A stretch of DNA of 64,000 nucleotides from Listeria cossartiae subsp. cossartiae (lineage in GTDB: Bacteria; Bacillota; Bacilli; Lactobacillales; Listeriaceae): the NCBI RefSeq assembly GCF_014224155.1, contig NZ_JAASUI010000006.1:35545-99544 (forward strand), written 5' to 3'. The notes under the pieces are model-generated. The model was given only the letters and a program-made list of their open reading frames with translations, was not told the origin of the DNA and ran no database searches. Position 1 is the first letter of the stretch; each line of letters starts with the position of its first letter. The translations under genes were made by a program, and so were the position numbers. Shown here in pieces: positions 45,080-59,350 of the stretch.

Positions 45080-47275
45080 TTATACTTTTTCGATTGGCGC
45101 AAATTCTGCGAGCAATCGTTTGACGCCGGTTGGGCTTGGGAATGCGATATCAAGTTCCATTCCGCTGCCTTCCCCTTTGACGCTTACGACTGTTCCTACG
45201 CCCCATTTTTTATGGCTCGCTTTATCGCCGACTGTCCAGCCAAGTGTTTCTGCTCCCGAGGATTTGTACGCAGTAGTTGCTTTTTGCGGCATCCGAGGTT
45301 TGGCATATGGTTTGTCTGCTTTTAGTTTATTTTCGTTTCCTAATTCTAGTAAGTCGCGTGGAATTTCTCCGATAAAACGAGATTCTTGGTTGGAAGACGG
45401 GCGACCGTAAAGCATCCGAGAATATGCGCTCGTTAGGAATAATTCCTCCTCCGCTCTTGTAATACCAACATAAGCAAGGCGGCGTTCTTCTTCCATTTCG
45501 TCCTCTTCATAGATAGCTCTGGAATGTGGGAAAATCCCTTCTTCCATCCCTACTAAAAAGACAACTGGAAATTCTAGTCCTTTGGCAGAGTGAAGCGTCA
45601 TCAGTGTAACCGCTCCGTTTTGCTCTTCATTGTCTTCTTCTAGTTTGTCTACATCTGCAACAAGGGCTAAGTCTGTTAAAAAGGCAATCAACGTTTTATC
45701 GTCATTTTCCTTTTCAAAGTTTTGCGTTACAGATAAAAATTCATCGATATTTTCTAAGCGCGTTTGTGCTTCGATTGTTCGTTCATTTTTCAACATAGCG
45801 CGGTAGCCTGTTTTTTCAAGGATTTCTTCTACGAGTTCCGTTACGGACAAGAAATCTTGCATTTGTGTGAAGCCGCGAACCAAATCATGGAACGCAACTA
45901 AGTCTTTGCTTATTTTAGGTGAAATCCCCGCTAATTCGATACGGTTAAGGACTTCAAATAAGCTCAGGTCATAGGTGTTCGCAACATTATTTAGTTTTTC
46001 TAATGTCCCTGGCCCAACGCCGCGTTTCGGTACGTTAATGATACGTGTCAAACTAATATCATCTTCGTTATTACTAATCAGACGCAAATACGCCAAAATG
46101 TCTTTAATTTCTTTTCTGTCATAGAACTTCGTACCGCCGACCATCGTGTAAGCCATATTCGACTTCATGAAATATTCTTCCATTACACGGGACTGGGCGT
46201 TAGTTCTATAAAGAATCGCAAAGTCAGAAAGTGGGCGACTGGAGTTATTCACTTCTTCTTGAATTTTCATTACAACATAAGCTGCTTCTTCTTTTTCCGT
46301 GAGTGCCTTATGGTAAAAAATCTTTTTCCCTTCTGCATTGCTAGTCCAAAGATTTTTTGGTTTACGGTTACCATTGTTTTCGATAACCCGGTTCGCCGCT
46401 TCTAAAATACGTTTGGTCGAACGGTAATTCTCTTCTAATAAAATGGTTTTCGCATTTGGGTAATCTTTTTCGAAGGACATAATGTTACTAATATCCGCCC
46501 CGCGCCAACCATAGATAGATTGATCCGAGTCACCTACGACACATAAGTTTTTAAAACGAGATGCAAGTTGTTTTACGAGTAAATATTGCGCGTGGTTCGT
46601 ATCTTGGTACTCATCCACGTGAATGTATTGAAACTTGCGCTGATAGTATTCTAAAACATCTGGTACGCGTTCAAATAATTGAATCGTCACCATGATTAAA
46701 TCGTCAAAATCGAGTGCTTGGTTCTTTTTGAGTTTCTTTTCGTATTTTTCATAGACTTCGCCGACCATTTTGTCATAGAAACCACTTGCTTCTTTGATAT
46801 ATTCACTCGCAGAAATAAGTTCATTCTTGGCATTACTAATCGAAGCCAGAATACCTCGTGGCTCAAACTTCTTCGGATCGACATTCTTTTCTTTAAGAAT
46901 GCCTTTAATAACCGATAATTGGTCGCCGCCATCTAAAATAGTGAAATTGCGTTCATAACCAATCCGGTCAATATCACGACGTAAAATTCTTACGCACATC
47001 GAGTGGAATGTGGAAATCCAGATAGATTCCGCTTCTCCGCCCATTAAATTGCCAATCCGTGACTTCATTTCACGTGCAGCTTTGTTCGTAAACGTAATCG
47101 CTAAAATATTATAAGGATTCACGCCACGTTCTCTCACTAAATAAGCTATCCGGTGGGTTAAAACACGTGTTTTCCCACTCCCGGCACCAGCCATAATTAA
47201 TAAAGGTCCTTCTGTACTTTCTACTGCTCTACGTTGTTCAGGATTTAATCCGTCAACTAATTCTTTTGCATTCAA
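45080..47275 (-). CDS. pcrA: ATP-dependent DNA helicase PcrA
   Basis: A 731-residue superfamily 1A helicase active in repair and rolling-circle plasmid replication. Motif I is [19 protein letters not shown], motif Ia [97 protein letters not shown] choose the TTG at 47273-47275 ([14 protein letters not shown]), seven bases after AGGAG. The ATG two codons earlier directly abuts the AGGAG. Operon pcrB-pcrA-ligA-camS as in B. subtilis. Confidence 0.95.
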   Translation of the reverse strand: MNAKELVDGLNPEQRRAVESTEGPLLIMAGAGSGKTRVLTHRIAYLVRERGVNPYNILAITFTNKAAREMKSRIGNLMGGEAESIWISTFHSMCVRILRRDIDRIGYERNFTILDGGDQLSVIKGILKEKNVDPKKFEPRGILASISNAKNELISASEYIKEASGFYDKMVGEVYEKYEKKLKKNQALDFDDLIMVTIQLFERVPDVLEYYQRKFQYIHVDEYQDTNHAQYLLVKQLASRFKNLCVVGDSDQSIYGWRGADISNIMSFEKDYPNAKTILLEENYRSTKRILEAANRVIENNGNRKPKNLWTSNAEGKKIFYHKALTEKEEAAYVVMKIQEEVNNSSRPLSDFAILYRTNAQSRVMEEYFMKSNMAYTMVGGTKFYDRKEIKDILAYLRLISNNEDDISLTRIINVPKRGVGPGTLEKLNNVANTYDLSLFEVLNRIELAGISPKISKDLVAFHDLVRGFTQMQDFLSVTELVEEILEKTGYRAMLKNERTIEAQTRLENIDEFLSVTQNFEKENDDKTLIAFLTDLALVADVDKLEEDNEEQNGAVTLMTLHSAKGLEFPVVFLVGMEEGIFPHSRAIYEEDEMEEERRLAYVGITRAEEELFLTSAYSRMLYGRPSSNQESRFIGEIPRDLLELGNENKLKADKPYAKPRMPQKATTAYKSSGAETLGWTVGDKASHKKWGVGTVVSVKGEGSGMELDIAFPSPTGVKRLLAEFAPIEKV

Positions 47276-47339
47276 TTGCATTCTCCTATACACCACCATA
47301 CAAACATTTGTTCTTATTTTATCATACTACACTTTATAA

Positions 47340-48017
47340 TCAAACCGTTTTCTTTGTAAAAATACTGGCGGTTTCGAGTGCTTTTTCTAAATCTTCATAA
47401 ATAATGTTGCCAACAATAATCGTATCTGCGTATTTTGCCATCTCAGCTGCTTGTTCTTTGGAACGAATCCCGCCGCCATACCAAAATTTTGTATCAGTTA
47501 AGACTGCCGTTACTTTTCGTGCAACTTCCGGATCTCCGTACTTGCCACTATATTCGACATAAAAAATGGGCAGATGAAATATATTCTCCGCTAAACGCGC
47601 ATAAGCAACAATATCTTCATCCGTTAAATCCGTCTTAGCTTCCGTTAAATGGGCCACTTTGGCGTCTTTATTTAAAATAACATAACCTTCTGAAGTGACT
47701 CGTTTCCAAGGGATAAAGTCTCCTACTTCTTTGATTAGCTCCTTGTGTAAGCCGTGTGTCCACTGACTATTTTCCGTATTCAACACAACAGGAATTAAAA
47801 AATGTTCTGCTTCCGGTAAAATCATGGATTCATCACTTACTTCAAGAAAAATCGGCAAGTCTGTTTCGGCTAATAATTCATATAGATTTTGGACTGCTTC
47901 GATTTGTATATTATCTGTCCCGCCAATGATAAATCCATCGGTTCCAGAATGGATGAGCTTCGTGAGGTCATTCGTAGGTAAATGCTTTGCTGGGTCTAAC
48001 TTGAATAAATGCTTCAT
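47340..48017 (-). CDS. pcrB: Heptaprenylglyceryl phosphate synthase
   Basis: A 225-residue TIM-barrel prenyltransferase that joins heptaprenyl diphosphate to glycerol 1-phosphate, forming an archaeal-like ether lipid precursor. The sequence HSGTDGFIIGGTDNIQ, YVEYSGKYGDPEVARKV and WYGGGIRSKEQAAEMA (phosphate-binding) are diagnostic. The start is the ATG 48015-48017, with GGAGGAGCAA upstream. Confidence 0.95.
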   Translation of the reverse strand: MKHLFKLDPAKHLPTNDLTKLIHSGTDGFIIGGTDNIQIEAVQNLYELLAETDLPIFLEVSDESMILPEAEHFLIPVVLNTENSQWTHGLHKELIKEVGDFIPWKRVTSEGYVILNKDAKVAHLTEAKTDLTDEDIVAYARLAENIFHLPIFYVEYSGKYGDPEVARKVTAVLTDTKFWYGGGIRSKEQAAEMAKYADTIIVGNIIYEDLEKALETASIFTKKTV

Positions 48018-48050
48018 TTGCTCCTCCAAGTCTCTATAATGGGATATCTT

Positions 48051-48059
48051 ATTATAGCA
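48051..48059 (-). promoter_or_regulatory. Extended -10 promoter of the pcrB-pcrA-ligA-camS operon
   Basis: The minus strand reads TGCTATAAT, about 35 bases upstream of the pcrB start. Confidence 0.65.
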
Positions 48060-48130
48060 TTAGTTACATTTCACCGCACCCTTACGACCAAAATTTTTAA
48101 CTTTTTTTAAGCTTTTTTTAGCAGTTGTTG

Positions 48131-48159
48131 TTGGGATAGCTTTTAATTTATGGTATGAT
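48131..48159 (+). promoter_or_regulatory. Promoter of the sodium-symporter-family gene
   Basis: TTGGGA (48131-48136), a 17-base spacer, TATGAT (48154-48159), about 60 bases before the ATG. Confidence 0.65.
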
Positions 48160-48223
48160 GGGGAAAATTTGATTTTATGTTAACTTCTGAGTACTTACAT
48201 AGAAAAAAGGAAATGGGGATATT

Positions 48224-49579
48224 ATGCAAGAAAACAGAGAAGAATGGGGCTCAAAAATCGGATTTATTTTAGCATCCGCTGGGTCCGCAATAGGAATTGG
48301 TGCAATTTGGAAACTGCCTTATGTGGCTGCAACTGCAGGAGGTGGCGCATTTTTCTTATTATTTTTAGTTTTAACGCTTGTTGTTGTCATGCCACTTTTG
48401 ATTGCAGAATTTGTGATCGGTCGAGGTTCTGGTGGAGATGCGGTTCAATCTTATAAAACGCTCGCTCCCGGAACAAAATGGAATTTACTTGGAAAATTAG
48501 GCGTAGTTGGCGCGAGTATTTTATTTTCGTTTTACAGCGTTGTGGGTGGTTGGATTATTACTTACTTAATTAAAACGCTTGTTGGTGGGATTGCTGGGGA
48601 AAATCAAGTGAGTTTGCTTCATGATTTCCAAGTGACGACAGCCAATCCGTGGATATCGGTGGGCGCGACCATTTTCTTTATTTTACTGAATGTCCTTGTG
48701 ATTAGTCGTGGGGTTGTAAGTGGAATTGAAAAAATGAGCAAGTTTATGATGCCGGCCTTATTTATTTTATTTATCGTTTTAATTATTCGTTCTTTAACAC
48801 TTCCTGGTGCGATGGAAGGCGTCACATTTTTCTTACGACCAGATTTTAGTCATTTTACTGCCCAAACAGTTCTGATTACACTCGGGCAGGCGTTCTTCTC
48901 CCTTAGTGTGGGGATTTCGGTCATGGTGACGTATAGTTCTTATTTGAATCGTTCGGTTAGTTTGCCACAGTCGGCAATTTCCGTTTCGCTTATGAACGTG
49001 TTTGTTTCGCTTCTTGCTGGCTTAGCAATTTTCCCGGCTGCGTTTTCGTTTCATATTACGCCTGATGCAGGCCCTGGATTGCTGTTTGTTATTTTACCGT
49101 CGATTTTTAATCAGTTGCCATTTGGGATATTATTCTTTATTATTTTCTTGATTTTGTTTTTATTCGCCGCATTAACATCTAGTTTCTCGATGCTTGAAGC
49201 AACTGTTGCGCCGCTAATGAACGCGGGTATGAGCCGTAAAAAAGCGAGCCTTTGGATGGGACTTGTCATTGTTATCCTAGCGATTCCAAGTGCGCTAAGT
49301 TTCGGTGTTTGGAGTGACGTTCAAATTTTCGGACTGAGCATTTTTGATGCCGCAGATTTTCTTGTATCAAATATTATTTTACCAGTTGGTGCTTTGTTTA
49401 TCGCGATTTTTGTTGGCTACCGGCTACCGCGCGAATTATTGTTAAAAGAATTTACAGCGAGCAGCCATTTTGGCAAAAAGGCCTTTATTATTTGGCTCTT
49501 TCTCATTAAATATATTGCGCCAATCGCGATTATTTTTGTCTTTCTTTCAGCAACTGGCTTAATCAAGTTCCTCTTCTAA
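48224..49579 (+). CDS. Neurotransmitter:sodium symporter (NSS/LeuT) family transporter
   Basis: A 451-residue protein with about eleven to twelve helices. TM1 has WGSKIGFILASAGSAIGIGAIWKLPYVAATAGGGAFF, the unwound sodium- and substrate-binding helix of LeuT-like proteins. TM6 (VLITLGQAFFSLSVGISVMVTYSSYL) also matches. Bacterial members import amino acids with sodium; the substrate here is unknown. It is single, divergent from pcrB, and followed by a strong terminator. The block is otherwise syntenic with Bacillus yerC-pcrB, so this gene and its small neighbour are an insertion relative to that order. Confidence 0.92.
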   Translation: MQENREEWGSKIGFILASAGSAIGIGAIWKLPYVAATAGGGAFFLLFLVLTLVVVMPLLIAEFVIGRGSGGDAVQSYKTLAPGTKWNLLGKLGVVGASILFSFYSVVGGWIITYLIKTLVGGIAGENQVSLLHDFQVTTANPWISVGATIFFILLNVLVISRGVVSGIEKMSKFMMPALFILFIVLIIRSLTLPGAMEGVTFFLRPDFSHFTAQTVLITLGQAFFSLSVGISVMVTYSSYLNRSVSLPQSAISVSLMNVFVSLLAGLAIFPAAFSFHITPDAGPGLLFVILPSIFNQLPFGILFFIIFLILFLFAALTSSFSMLEATVAPLMNAGMSRKKASLWMGLVIVILAIPSALSFGVWSDVQIFGLSIFDAADFLVSNIILPVGALFIAIFVGYRLPRELLLKEFTASSHFGKKAFIIWLFLIKYIAPIAIIFVFLSATGLIKFLF

Positions 49580-49581
49580 CG

Positions 49582-49622
49582 AAAAAAAGCAATTCGCTTA
49601 AATTTAGCGAATTGCTTTTTTT
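49582..49622. terminator. Bidirectional terminator after the symporter gene
   Basis: AAGCAATTCGCTAAA-type arms with A7 and T8 flanks. It serves the symporter (+) and the 84-residue protein (-). Confidence 0.9.
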
Positions 49623-49875
49623 AGATTGCCATAAGGACAATGCTTGTTACACAAATCAAAATTCCACTGAGGCCAATCGCCGTCCCAATCGCTCGTTTTT
49701 CTCTAACGTTAGCAAGTGTCGTAAAAATAAAACAAATGATAAAGACCCAGTGCCAAAGTAAAGAAAAATCAAGTCCTGTACCAGTGGAAATCATATTAAT
49801 CACAAAGTAAATAACTGCAAGTGCAAGAATAGAAATGATTACAATCTGATAGGTTTTACTATTAAATTTTTTCAA
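49621..49875 (-). CDS. Small three-helix membrane protein
   Basis: 84 residues: a short basic N-terminus, then three hydrophobic segments (IVIISILALAVIYFVINMI, FSLLWHWVFIICFIFTTLA, IGTAIGLSGILICVTSIVLMAI). It starts with TTG at 49873-49875, shortly after GGGATGG. No functional motif is seen. Same strand as the YerC-like gene, 18 bp downstream. Confidence 0.7.
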   Translation of the reverse strand: MKKFNSKTYQIVIISILALAVIYFVINMISTGTGLDFSLLWHWVFIICFIFTTLANVREKRAIGTAIGLSGILICVTSIVLMAI

Positions 49876-49893
49876 CTTCCATCCCTACCAATC

Positions 49894-50190
49894 TTATTCC
49901 GGCTTTGTCATTCTTGAAAATACGACATCATACATATCATTGCCGTAATGAAGTGAACGTTTTACACGTGAAATAGTTGCTGTACTTGCCCCAGTTTCTG
50001 ATTCAATCACATTGTATGTTTTTCCATCATGAAGCATTTTTGCTACTTGGAAACGTTGAGCCATGGACTGTATTTCATTCACTGTACATACATCATCAAA
50101 AAAAGCATAACATTCTTCTAAATTCTCGAGCGTTAAAATCCCTTGGAAGAATTCATCCAATCCTTGTCCACGCAACTTCTCTATTTGCAT
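49894..50190 (-). CDS. yerC: TrpR/YerC-family transcriptional regulator
   Basis: A 98-residue protein of the TrpR/YerC/YecD group. The helix-turn-helix is VAKMLHDGKTYNVIESETGASTATISRVKRSLHYG. The partner ligand and targets are unknown. The start is the ATG at 50188-50190 with GGAGGTAAAGAT upstream; a longer reading frame has no ribosome binding site. Position next to purD repeats the Bacillus order of yerC beside the purine genes. Confidence 0.88.
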   Translation of the reverse strand: MQIEKLRGQGLDEFFQGILTLENLEECYAFFDDVCTVNEIQSMAQRFQVAKMLHDGKTYNVIESETGASTATISRVKRSLHYGNDMYDVVFSRMTKPE

Positions 50191-50281
50191 ATCTTTACCT
50201 CCAAATAATCTCATATATCCTACTTTCATATTTTAACGTACCAACGCGTAAAACACAAACGTTTCTCTTCACTAAATGAAC

Positions 50282-50328
50282 AAAAAAAGTACCATCTCCG
50301 CATTTTATACAGAGATAGTACTTTTTTA
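50282..50328 (-). terminator. Terminator of the pur operon
   Basis: Arms AAAGTACTATCTC and GAGATGGTACTTT form a 13-bp stem, with seven T residues on the minus strand. It ends just downstream of purD. Confidence 0.9.
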
Positions 50329-51591
<1,263 letters not shown>

Positions 51592-51616
51592 TTAATTACA
51601 CGTCCTTTTATGAGGA

Positions 51617-53146
51617 TTAATGTTTGAAATGTCGTACATGTGTTAGCACCATCGAAATGCCATATTTATCAGCCATCGCAATCGATTCTTTGTCTTTAAT
51701 CGAGCCACCCGGTTGAATAATCGCTGTAATCCCTGCTTTTGCAGCAGCTTCGACCGTATCATCCATTGGGAAAAAGGCATCTGACGCAAGGACCGCGCCT
51801 TTCGCTTTTTCACCCGCTTGTTCGATTGCAATGAAAGCCGAGCCAATTCGATTCATTTGTCCAGCACCAATTCCAAGTGTTTGTTTATCAGATCCTACAA
51901 CAATCGCATTGGATTTTACATGTTTCACAATTTTCCACTGCGCAAGGAGAGCTTTCATTTCAGCTTCTGTTGGTTGTTTTTCAGTCACTACTTCATAGTT
52001 TGCTGTATCTTCTACAATGGAATCGCTCGCTTGAACAAGCAGTCCACCATTGATAGATGTTTTCTCAAAGCCTTCCACCGAACCAGCAAACGGAACAGTT
52101 AACAAGCGGATATTTTTCTTTTTCGCTAAAATGGCAAAAGCTTCTTCGGAAAAACTCGGCGCAATGATAATTTCTAAGAAAATTTTGCTCATATGTTCAG
52201 CCGTTTTCGTGTCAACTTCTTTATTTAAAGCAACAATCCCGCCAAAAATGGACGTTTCATCTGCTTCATAAGCTTTTAAATAGGCTTCTTCAATGTTTTC
52301 GCCAACACCAACACCGCATGGATTCATGTGTTTCACAGCAACCGCAACTGGCTCCGTAAACTCATTTGCGATTTTAAGGGCTGCATCTGCATCGCGAATG
52401 TTGTTATAAGATAACTCTTTGCCGTGCAACTGTTTAGCCGTACTAATGGAATTATTGGCCGCGCGAGGTTCTGTATAAAAAGCTGCATCTTGATGAGGGT
52501 TCTCACCGTAACGCAAGACTTGTTTTCGATTATAAGTAAATGTTACTTTTTCTGGGAAAGTTTCTCCAGTAATGTCTGTTAAGTATTCTGCAATTAAAGC
52601 ATCATAGGCCGCTGTGTGCCGGAAAACTTTCGCAGCTAGACGTTGGCGTGTTTCAAAAGTCGTTGCCCCGTGTGTTTGTAGTTCTGTAAGCACTGTATCG
52701 TAGTCCGCCGTATCAACCACAACAGTCACCGCCGCATAATTTTTCGCAGCAGAACGTAACATCGAAGGTCCACCAATATCAATATTTTCAATCGCTTCTT
52801 CTAAAGTAACGCCAGGTTTTTGAATCGTTTCTTGGAAAGGATACAAATTAACGATGACTAAATCAATCGGCTTGATGTCATGTGCGGCAATAGCTTCCAT
52901 ATGTTCCGCTGTATCACGTCTCGCAAGCAGCCCGCCATGAATCGCTGGATGAAGTGTTTTCACTCGGCCATCAAGCATTTCAGGAAATTCGGTGACGTCT
53001 TCAATCCCCGTCACTGGTACGCCAGCTTGTTCAAATGCCGCTTTTGTTCCACCAGTCGAAATAATTTCTACGCCAAGTTCTACTAATTTTTCTGCAAATG
53101 GCACGATGCCGGTTTTATCTGATACACTAATAAGCGCTCTTTTCAT
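51617..53146 (-). CDS. purH: Bifunctional AICAR formyltransferase/IMP cyclohydrolase
   Basis: A 509-residue enzyme for the last two steps to IMP. The cyclohydrolase domain at the N-terminus begins [16 protein letters not shown] and has ISTGGT and [13 protein letters not shown]. The formyltransferase domain follows, with catalytic KHMNPCGVG and SDAFFPMDD. 25 bp upstream of purD. Confidence 0.97.
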   Translation of the reverse strand: MKRALISVSDKTGIVPFAEKLVELGVEIISTGGTKAAFEQAGVPVTGIEDVTEFPEMLDGRVKTLHPAIHGGLLARRDTAEHMEAIAAHDIKPIDLVIVNLYPFQETIQKPGVTLEEAIENIDIGGPSMLRSAAKNYAAVTVVVDTADYDTVLTELQTHGATTFETRQRLAAKVFRHTAAYDALIAEYLTDITGETFPEKVTFTYNRKQVLRYGENPHQDAAFYTEPRAANNSISTAKQLHGKELSYNNIRDADAALKIANEFTEPVAVAVKHMNPCGVGVGENIEEAYLKAYEADETSIFGGIVALNKEVDTKTAEHMSKIFLEIIIAPSFSEEAFAILAKKKNIRLLTVPFAGSVEGFEKTSINGGLLVQASDSIVEDTANYEVVTEKQPTEAEMKALLAQWKIVKHVKSNAIVVGSDKQTLGIGAGQMNRIGSAFIAIEQAGEKAKGAVLASDAFFPMDDTVEAAAKAGITAIIQPGGSIKDKESIAMADKYGISMVLTHVRHFKH

Positions 53147-53151
53147 GATAA

Positions 53152-54779
<1,628 letters not shown>

Positions 54780-54782
54780 TCA

Positions 54783-56210
54783 TTATTTTTCTGCTTCTAA
54801 GCTCGCTAAATATTCCGCTTCATAATCGTATAAAGGGGTTGGATAATCGCCGTTAAAATAAGCCATACAAAGTCCCCCGTAAGGTTCGTTCGGATAAGGT
54901 CTACCAATCGAATCCACTAAACCTTCTTCACTCAAATACTCTAAAGAATCAGCGCCAATAATCCGGCAAATTTCATCAACAGAATAATTAGAGGCAATTA
55001 ATTCATTTCGCGTTTGAATATCGATACCGTAAAAACAAGGATAGGCAAGTGGTGGTGAAGCAATTCGCACGTGTACTTCCGCTGCACCCGCTTCCCGTAA
55101 AAGTTGCACAATCCGTTTACTCGTCGTCCCGCGCACTATCGAATCATCAATCATGACAACCCGTTTGCCTTCCACAACGCCGCGCACCGCCGAAAGTTTC
55201 ATTCTAACCCCTTGCTCTCTAAGCTCTTGCGATGGCTGAATAAAAGTTCTTGCCACATATCTATTTTTGATAAGACCAAGCTCGTAAGGAAGTCCCGCTT
55301 CTTCCGCATAACCAATCGCCGCAGAAATACTCGAATCTGGCACACCAGTCACAACATCCGCATCAATAAAAGCTTCTTTCGCCAGCCTTTTCCCAGAACG
55401 TTTTCTTGCCGAGTGGACATTAATCCCCGCAATATTTGAATCCGGTCGAGCAAAATAAATATACTCCATACTACAAATCGAATGCGTCACATTTTCCGTG
55501 AATTTTTCAATTCGCAGTCCGTCATTATTAATAATGATCAATTCGCCAGGTTCCACATCACGGACAAATTCCGCGCCAACCGTTTCGAAAGCACAGGTTT
55601 CCGAAGCGACTACATAAGAATCGCCAATCCGACCAATCGAAAGTGGTCTAAAACCATTCGGATCAAGCGCAGCGTACATCGTATCTTCCGTCAAAAGCAT
55701 ATACGCAAAGCCACCTTTTACCTTGTTTAAAGCCACTTTCAAATCTTCTACAAAGTCACCAGTATGGCTACGTTTAATTAAATGCGCCAAAACTTCCGTA
55801 TCCGAACTCGTTTGGAAAATAGCCCCTTCTTCTTCCAGTTCACGACGTAAACTTTTTGCATTAACCAAATTCCCGTTATGCGCAAGTGCTAAAGAAGAAC
55901 TATGAAAATGAAATAAAAATGGTTGTACATTGCCTAAGTTTTTTTGGCCAGCTGTCGCATAACGAACGTGCCCAATGGCTGCCTTACCTTTTAAATCGTC
56001 TAGTTCACCGTGCTTAAATACATCTGCCAAAAGTCCAAGATTCCGGTGACCTTTCAGCGTTTCTCCGTCTGTTGAAACAATTCCGGCCCCTTCTTGACCG
56101 CGATGTTGTAAACTATGCAACCCATAATAGGTGATTTCCGCTGCATTAGGATGATCCCAAATACCAAAAATACCACATTCTTCATTAAGTCCTTTTACTT
56201 CAGCAAGCAT
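54783..56210 (-). CDS. purF: Amidophosphoribosyltransferase
   Basis: A 475-residue first enzyme of the pathway. A propeptide of 11 residues precedes nucleophile Cys12 ([10 protein letters not shown]). The PRPP-binding loop is [18 protein letters not shown] near residue 350. The [4Fe-4S] cysteines typical of the Bacillus-type enzyme are visible ([20 protein letters not shown]-terminal GGLCMAYF). The start is the ATG 56208-56210, 16 bases inside the end of purL. Confidence 0.96.
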   Translation of the reverse strand: MLAEVKGLNEECGIFGIWDHPNAAEITYYGLHSLQHRGQEGAGIVSTDGETLKGHRNLGLLADVFKHGELDDLKGKAAIGHVRYATAGQKNLGNVQPFLFHFHSSSLALAHNGNLVNAKSLRRELEEEGAIFQTSSDTEVLAHLIKRSHTGDFVEDLKVALNKVKGGFAYMLLTEDTMYAALDPNGFRPLSIGRIGDSYVVASETCAFETVGAEFVRDVEPGELIIINNDGLRIEKFTENVTHSICSMEYIYFARPDSNIAGINVHSARKRSGKRLAKEAFIDADVVTGVPDSSISAAIGYAEEAGLPYELGLIKNRYVARTFIQPSQELREQGVRMKLSAVRGVVEGKRVVMIDDSIVRGTTSKRIVQLLREAGAAEVHVRIASPPLAYPCFYGIDIQTRNELIASNYSVDEICRIIGADSLEYLSEEGLVDSIGRPYPNEPYGGLCMAYFNGDYPTPLYDYEAEYLASLEAEK

Positions 56211-58414
56211 GGAATAGCCCCTTCCCAAATGGATCGTAATTCCGTTGTTTTCGCTGTTACTAGGTCTTCCTTATGTTTCACACGAATCGTATCATCCGCC
56301 GTTACTACACCAAGACGATAAACTTTTTCTAATTCCATTAATTGCGCAAATGCTGCTTCATTTTCCGGTTTTACCGATACTAAGAAACGTGATTGCGATT
56401 CACTGAAAAGCTGATTTAACGCGAATGGTACTTCTACATCCGCACCAAGTCCCGCTTTAAAAGTCGCCTCCGCAAGTGCAACACCAAATCCACCCTCTGC
56501 CAAATCATGACTAGAAGCAACTAAACCTTCTCGGATCGCTGTCAAAAGTAATTGTTGGTATTTTTTCTCTGTCGCCAAATCTAATTCCGGCGCACGTCCG
56601 CTAATTTTCCCTTGTTGAATTTTCTGCAACTCCGAACCACTATATTCAGCTTTTGTTTCACCGATTAAGAAAATCACATCGCCACTAGCTTTAAAATCTT
56701 GTGTCGTAATATGCGCCAAATCTTCTACTAAACCAACCATCCCAATGACAGGCGTTGGATAAATCCCGGTACCATCTGTTTCATTATAAAGCGACACATT
56801 CCCCGAAATAACAGGCGTATCAAGCTCTAAACAAGCCGCACTAATACCATCTGCCGCTTTTTCAATTTCCCAAAAAATTTCTGGTTTTTCTGGATTACCA
56901 AAATTAAGTCCATCTGTAATCGCGAGTGGTTTCCCGCCAGAACAAACGATATTGCGCGCCGCTTCCGCAACCGCTATCGCTCCGCCCACTTCAGGATCAA
57001 GATACAAATAGCGCGAGTTACAATCGGTCGTCATCGCAATTGCCTTCTCTGTTCCACGCACACGGACAATCGCCGCATCCGACCCAGGTACAACCGCTGT
57101 ATCCGTCCGTACTTGGTAATCATATTGCTCATAAATATGGCGTTTACTTGCAATCGTCGGCTGAGCAAGCAGTTCTTTCCAAACAGCCACCACGTCGTCC
57201 ATAACTGGCACAAACGCTTCCTCTTCTTGGAAAGCTTGATAACGAGCTGGCTCTTTCGAAGGCTTATGATAAACCGGTGCGTCTTCCGCAAGTGCATCAA
57301 CAGGAACGTTAGCAACCACTTCCCCGTGATGAATAATTTTGTACATTTTATCATCGGTTACTTGACCAATTACAACCGCCTCTAAACCATAACGTTCAAA
57401 TAACGCTTGGATTTCTTCCACATGCCCTTTTTTCACACATAGAAGCATTCGTTCTTGCGATTCAGAAAGCAACATTTCATACGGCGTCATATTTAGTTCA
57501 CGTTGTGGCACATCATCCATAATTAATTCTAGCCCAGCGCCCGCTTTTGACGCCATTTCGGAACTCGAGCTAACAAGCCCCGCTGCCCCCATATCTTGAA
57601 TCCCAACTAAAATATCCGAATGATCACGAATCACATCTAAACAAGCCTCAAGCAACAATTTCTCCATAAAAGGATCACCCACTTGCACAGCAGAGCGTTG
57701 TTGTTCGCCTTCTTCACTAAACTCTACAGATGCAAAAGTAGCACCGTGAATCCCGTCACGACCCGTTTTAGCACCAACGTACATTACTGGGTTGCCAATT
57801 CCTTTTGCTTGCCCTTTTTGAATATCTTTCGCTTCGATTAAACCAACACACATCGCATTGACTAGCGGGTTTTTCGTATAACAAGGATCAAATTGGATTT
57901 CGCCGCCAACCGTTGGAATCCCAATCGAGTTACCATATCCAGCAATCCCAGCAACGACTTCGCTCACCAAGTATTTCGCATGAGGCGTATCTAGCTCACC
58001 AAAACGAAGCGAATTCAGCATCGCAATCGGTCTAGCTCCCATCGAGAACACATCGCGAATAATTCCACCAACCCCAGTTGCAGCCCCTTGATACGGCTCC
58101 ACATAAGATGGATGATTATGACTTTCGACTTTAAAAGCAACACCTAAACCATCGCCAATATCGACAATTCCAGCACCTTCACCCGGACCTTGCAACACTT
58201 GTTTTCCTTCTGTAGGAAATTTTCGAAGTACTGGTTTGGAATTTTTATAGCTACAATGTTCGGACCACATAACGGAGAAAAGTCCAGTTTCAGTATAATT
58301 AGGCTCGCGTCCAAGAATCGAACAAACAAGCTCATATTCACTATCCGTTAAACCCATTTCTTGATAAATTTTTTGTTCTTTAATTTCTTTTGTCGTTGGC
58401 TCCATGTTAGGCAT
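56195..58414 (-). CDS. purL: Phosphoribosylformylglycinamidine synthase subunit II
   Basis: A 739-residue ATP-dependent subunit, the small PurL form that needs PurQ and Pur[41 protein letters not shown] and [10 protein letters not shown] are the signatures. GGAGGAACAAGTAA precedes the ATG; it overlaps purQ by eight bases. Confidence 0.97.
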   Translation of the reverse strand: MPNMEPTTKEIKEQKIYQEMGLTDSEYELVCSILGREPNYTETGLFSVMWSEHCSYKNSKPVLRKFPTEGKQVLQGPGEGAGIVDIGDGLGVAFKVESHNHPSYVEPYQGAATGVGGIIRDVFSMGARPIAMLNSLRFGELDTPHAKYLVSEVVAGIAGYGNSIGIPTVGGEIQFDPCYTKNPLVNAMCVGLIEAKDIQKGQAKGIGNPVMYVGAKTGRDGIHGATFASVEFSEEGEQQRSAVQVGDPFMEKLLLEACLDVIRDHSDILVGIQDMGAAGLVSSSSEMASKAGAGLELIMDDVPQRELNMTPYEMLLSESQERMLLCVKKGHVEEIQALFERYGLEAVVIGQVTDDKMYKIIHHGEVVANVPVDALAEDAPVYHKPSKEPARYQAFQEEEAFVPVMDDVVAVWKELLAQPTIASKRHIYEQYDYQVRTDTAVVPGSDAAIVRVRGTEKAIAMTTDCNSRYLYLDPEVGGAIAVAEAARNIVCSGGKPLAITDGLNFGNPEKPEIFWEIEKAADGISAACLELDTPVISGNVSLYNETDGTGIYPTPVIGMVGLVEDLAHITTQDFKASGDVIFLIGETKAEYSGSELQKIQQGKISGRAPELDLATEKKYQQLLLTAIREGLVASSHDLAEGGFGVALAEATFKAGLGADVEVPFALNQLFSESQSRFLVSVKPENEAAFAQLMELEKVYRLGVVTADDTIRVKHKEDLVTAKTTELRSIWEGAIPCLLK

Positions 58415-59090
58415 TTACTTGTTCCTCCTTCCAAGCTTTTACAACGGACTCGAAAAGTCTTAAACCATCTGTCCCACCAATAATTTCTTCTACTGCGCGT
58501 TCCGGATGTGGCATCATTCCAAGCACATTCCCACGTTCATTTACAATTCCAGCAATATCCGCACGACTTCCATTCGGATTAACGCTATCATATGTAAAAA
58601 CAATTTGATTCTTTTCTTGCAAGCTCAAAAGTGTTTCGTCATCACAATAATAATTACCTTCCCCGTGAGCAACTGGCACTTGAATAATTTCGCCCTCTTC
58701 ATAAAGACCAGTAAACATCGTACCCGCATTTGCCACACGAAGCGGCACCGTTTTACAAATAAAATGCAGATTATTATTTCTAATTAAAGCACCTGGCAGC
58801 AAACCAATTTCCGTTAAAATTTGGAAGCCGTTACACACACCAAGCACTGGTTTTCCGATTTCAGCAAAGCGCAAAACTTCTGGCATAATACTTGAAAATT
58901 TTGCAATCGCACCAGTTCGCAAGTAGTCTCCATAAGAAAATCCACCTGGAAGTAAAACCGCGTCAAAGCCTGCAAGACTTGTTTCCGCATGCCATACATA
59001 TTCCGCCTCCTCGCCAAGAGAATCGCGAATCGCATGTAGCATATCAAGATCACAATTAGAACCTGGGAACTGAATGACAGCAAATTTCAT
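58407..59090 (-). CDS. purQ: Phosphoribosylformylglycinamidine synthase subunit I (glutaminase)
   Basis: A 227-residue class I glutamine amidotransferase. Nucleophile Cys86 (VLGVCNGFQ), with His and Glu in [10 protein letters not shown] near residue 194. Supplies ammonia to PurL. Confidence 0.97.
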   Translation of the reverse strand: MKFAVIQFPGSNCDLDMLHAIRDSLGEEAEYVWHAETSLAGFDAVLLPGGFSYGDYLRTGAIAKFSSIMPEVLRFAEIGKPVLGVCNGFQILTEIGLLPGALIRNNNLHFICKTVPLRVANAGTMFTGLYEEGEIIQVPVAHGEGNYYCDDETLLSLQEKNQIVFTYDSVNPNGSRADIAGIVNERGNVLGMMPHPERAVEEIIGGTDGLRLFESVVKAWKEEQVNA

Positions 59091-59093
59091 CGT

Positions 59094-59339
59094 TTACGCC
59101 TCCTCAATTTCATATCGGTAATCTTCCATCACCGGATTAGTTAACAGTTTGTCGCACATTTCATTCAATACTTCATGAATATCTCGATCTGATTTCGCTA
59201 CTTTAAGCTCCATAAATTTACCAATACGAACATCTTCTACTTCTTCGTATCCCATACTTTTCGCTGCATCTTTTACCGCAACCCCTTGCGGATCTAATAC
59301 GCTTTTCTTTAAAGTGACATAAACTTTGACATTATACAT
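59094..59339 (-). CDS. purS: Phosphoribosylformylglycinamidine synthase subunit PurS
   Basis: An 81-residue bridging subunit between PurL and PurQ. The sequence MYNVKVYVTLKKSVLDPQGVAV is the family N-terminus. GGAGGCCACAAA precedes the ATG. Confidence 0.96.
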   Translation of the reverse strand: MYNVKVYVTLKKSVLDPQGVAVKDAAKSMGYEEVEDVRIGKFMELKVAKSDRDIHEVLNEMCDKLLTNPVMEDYRYEIEEA

Positions 59340-59350
59340 TTTGTGGCCTC

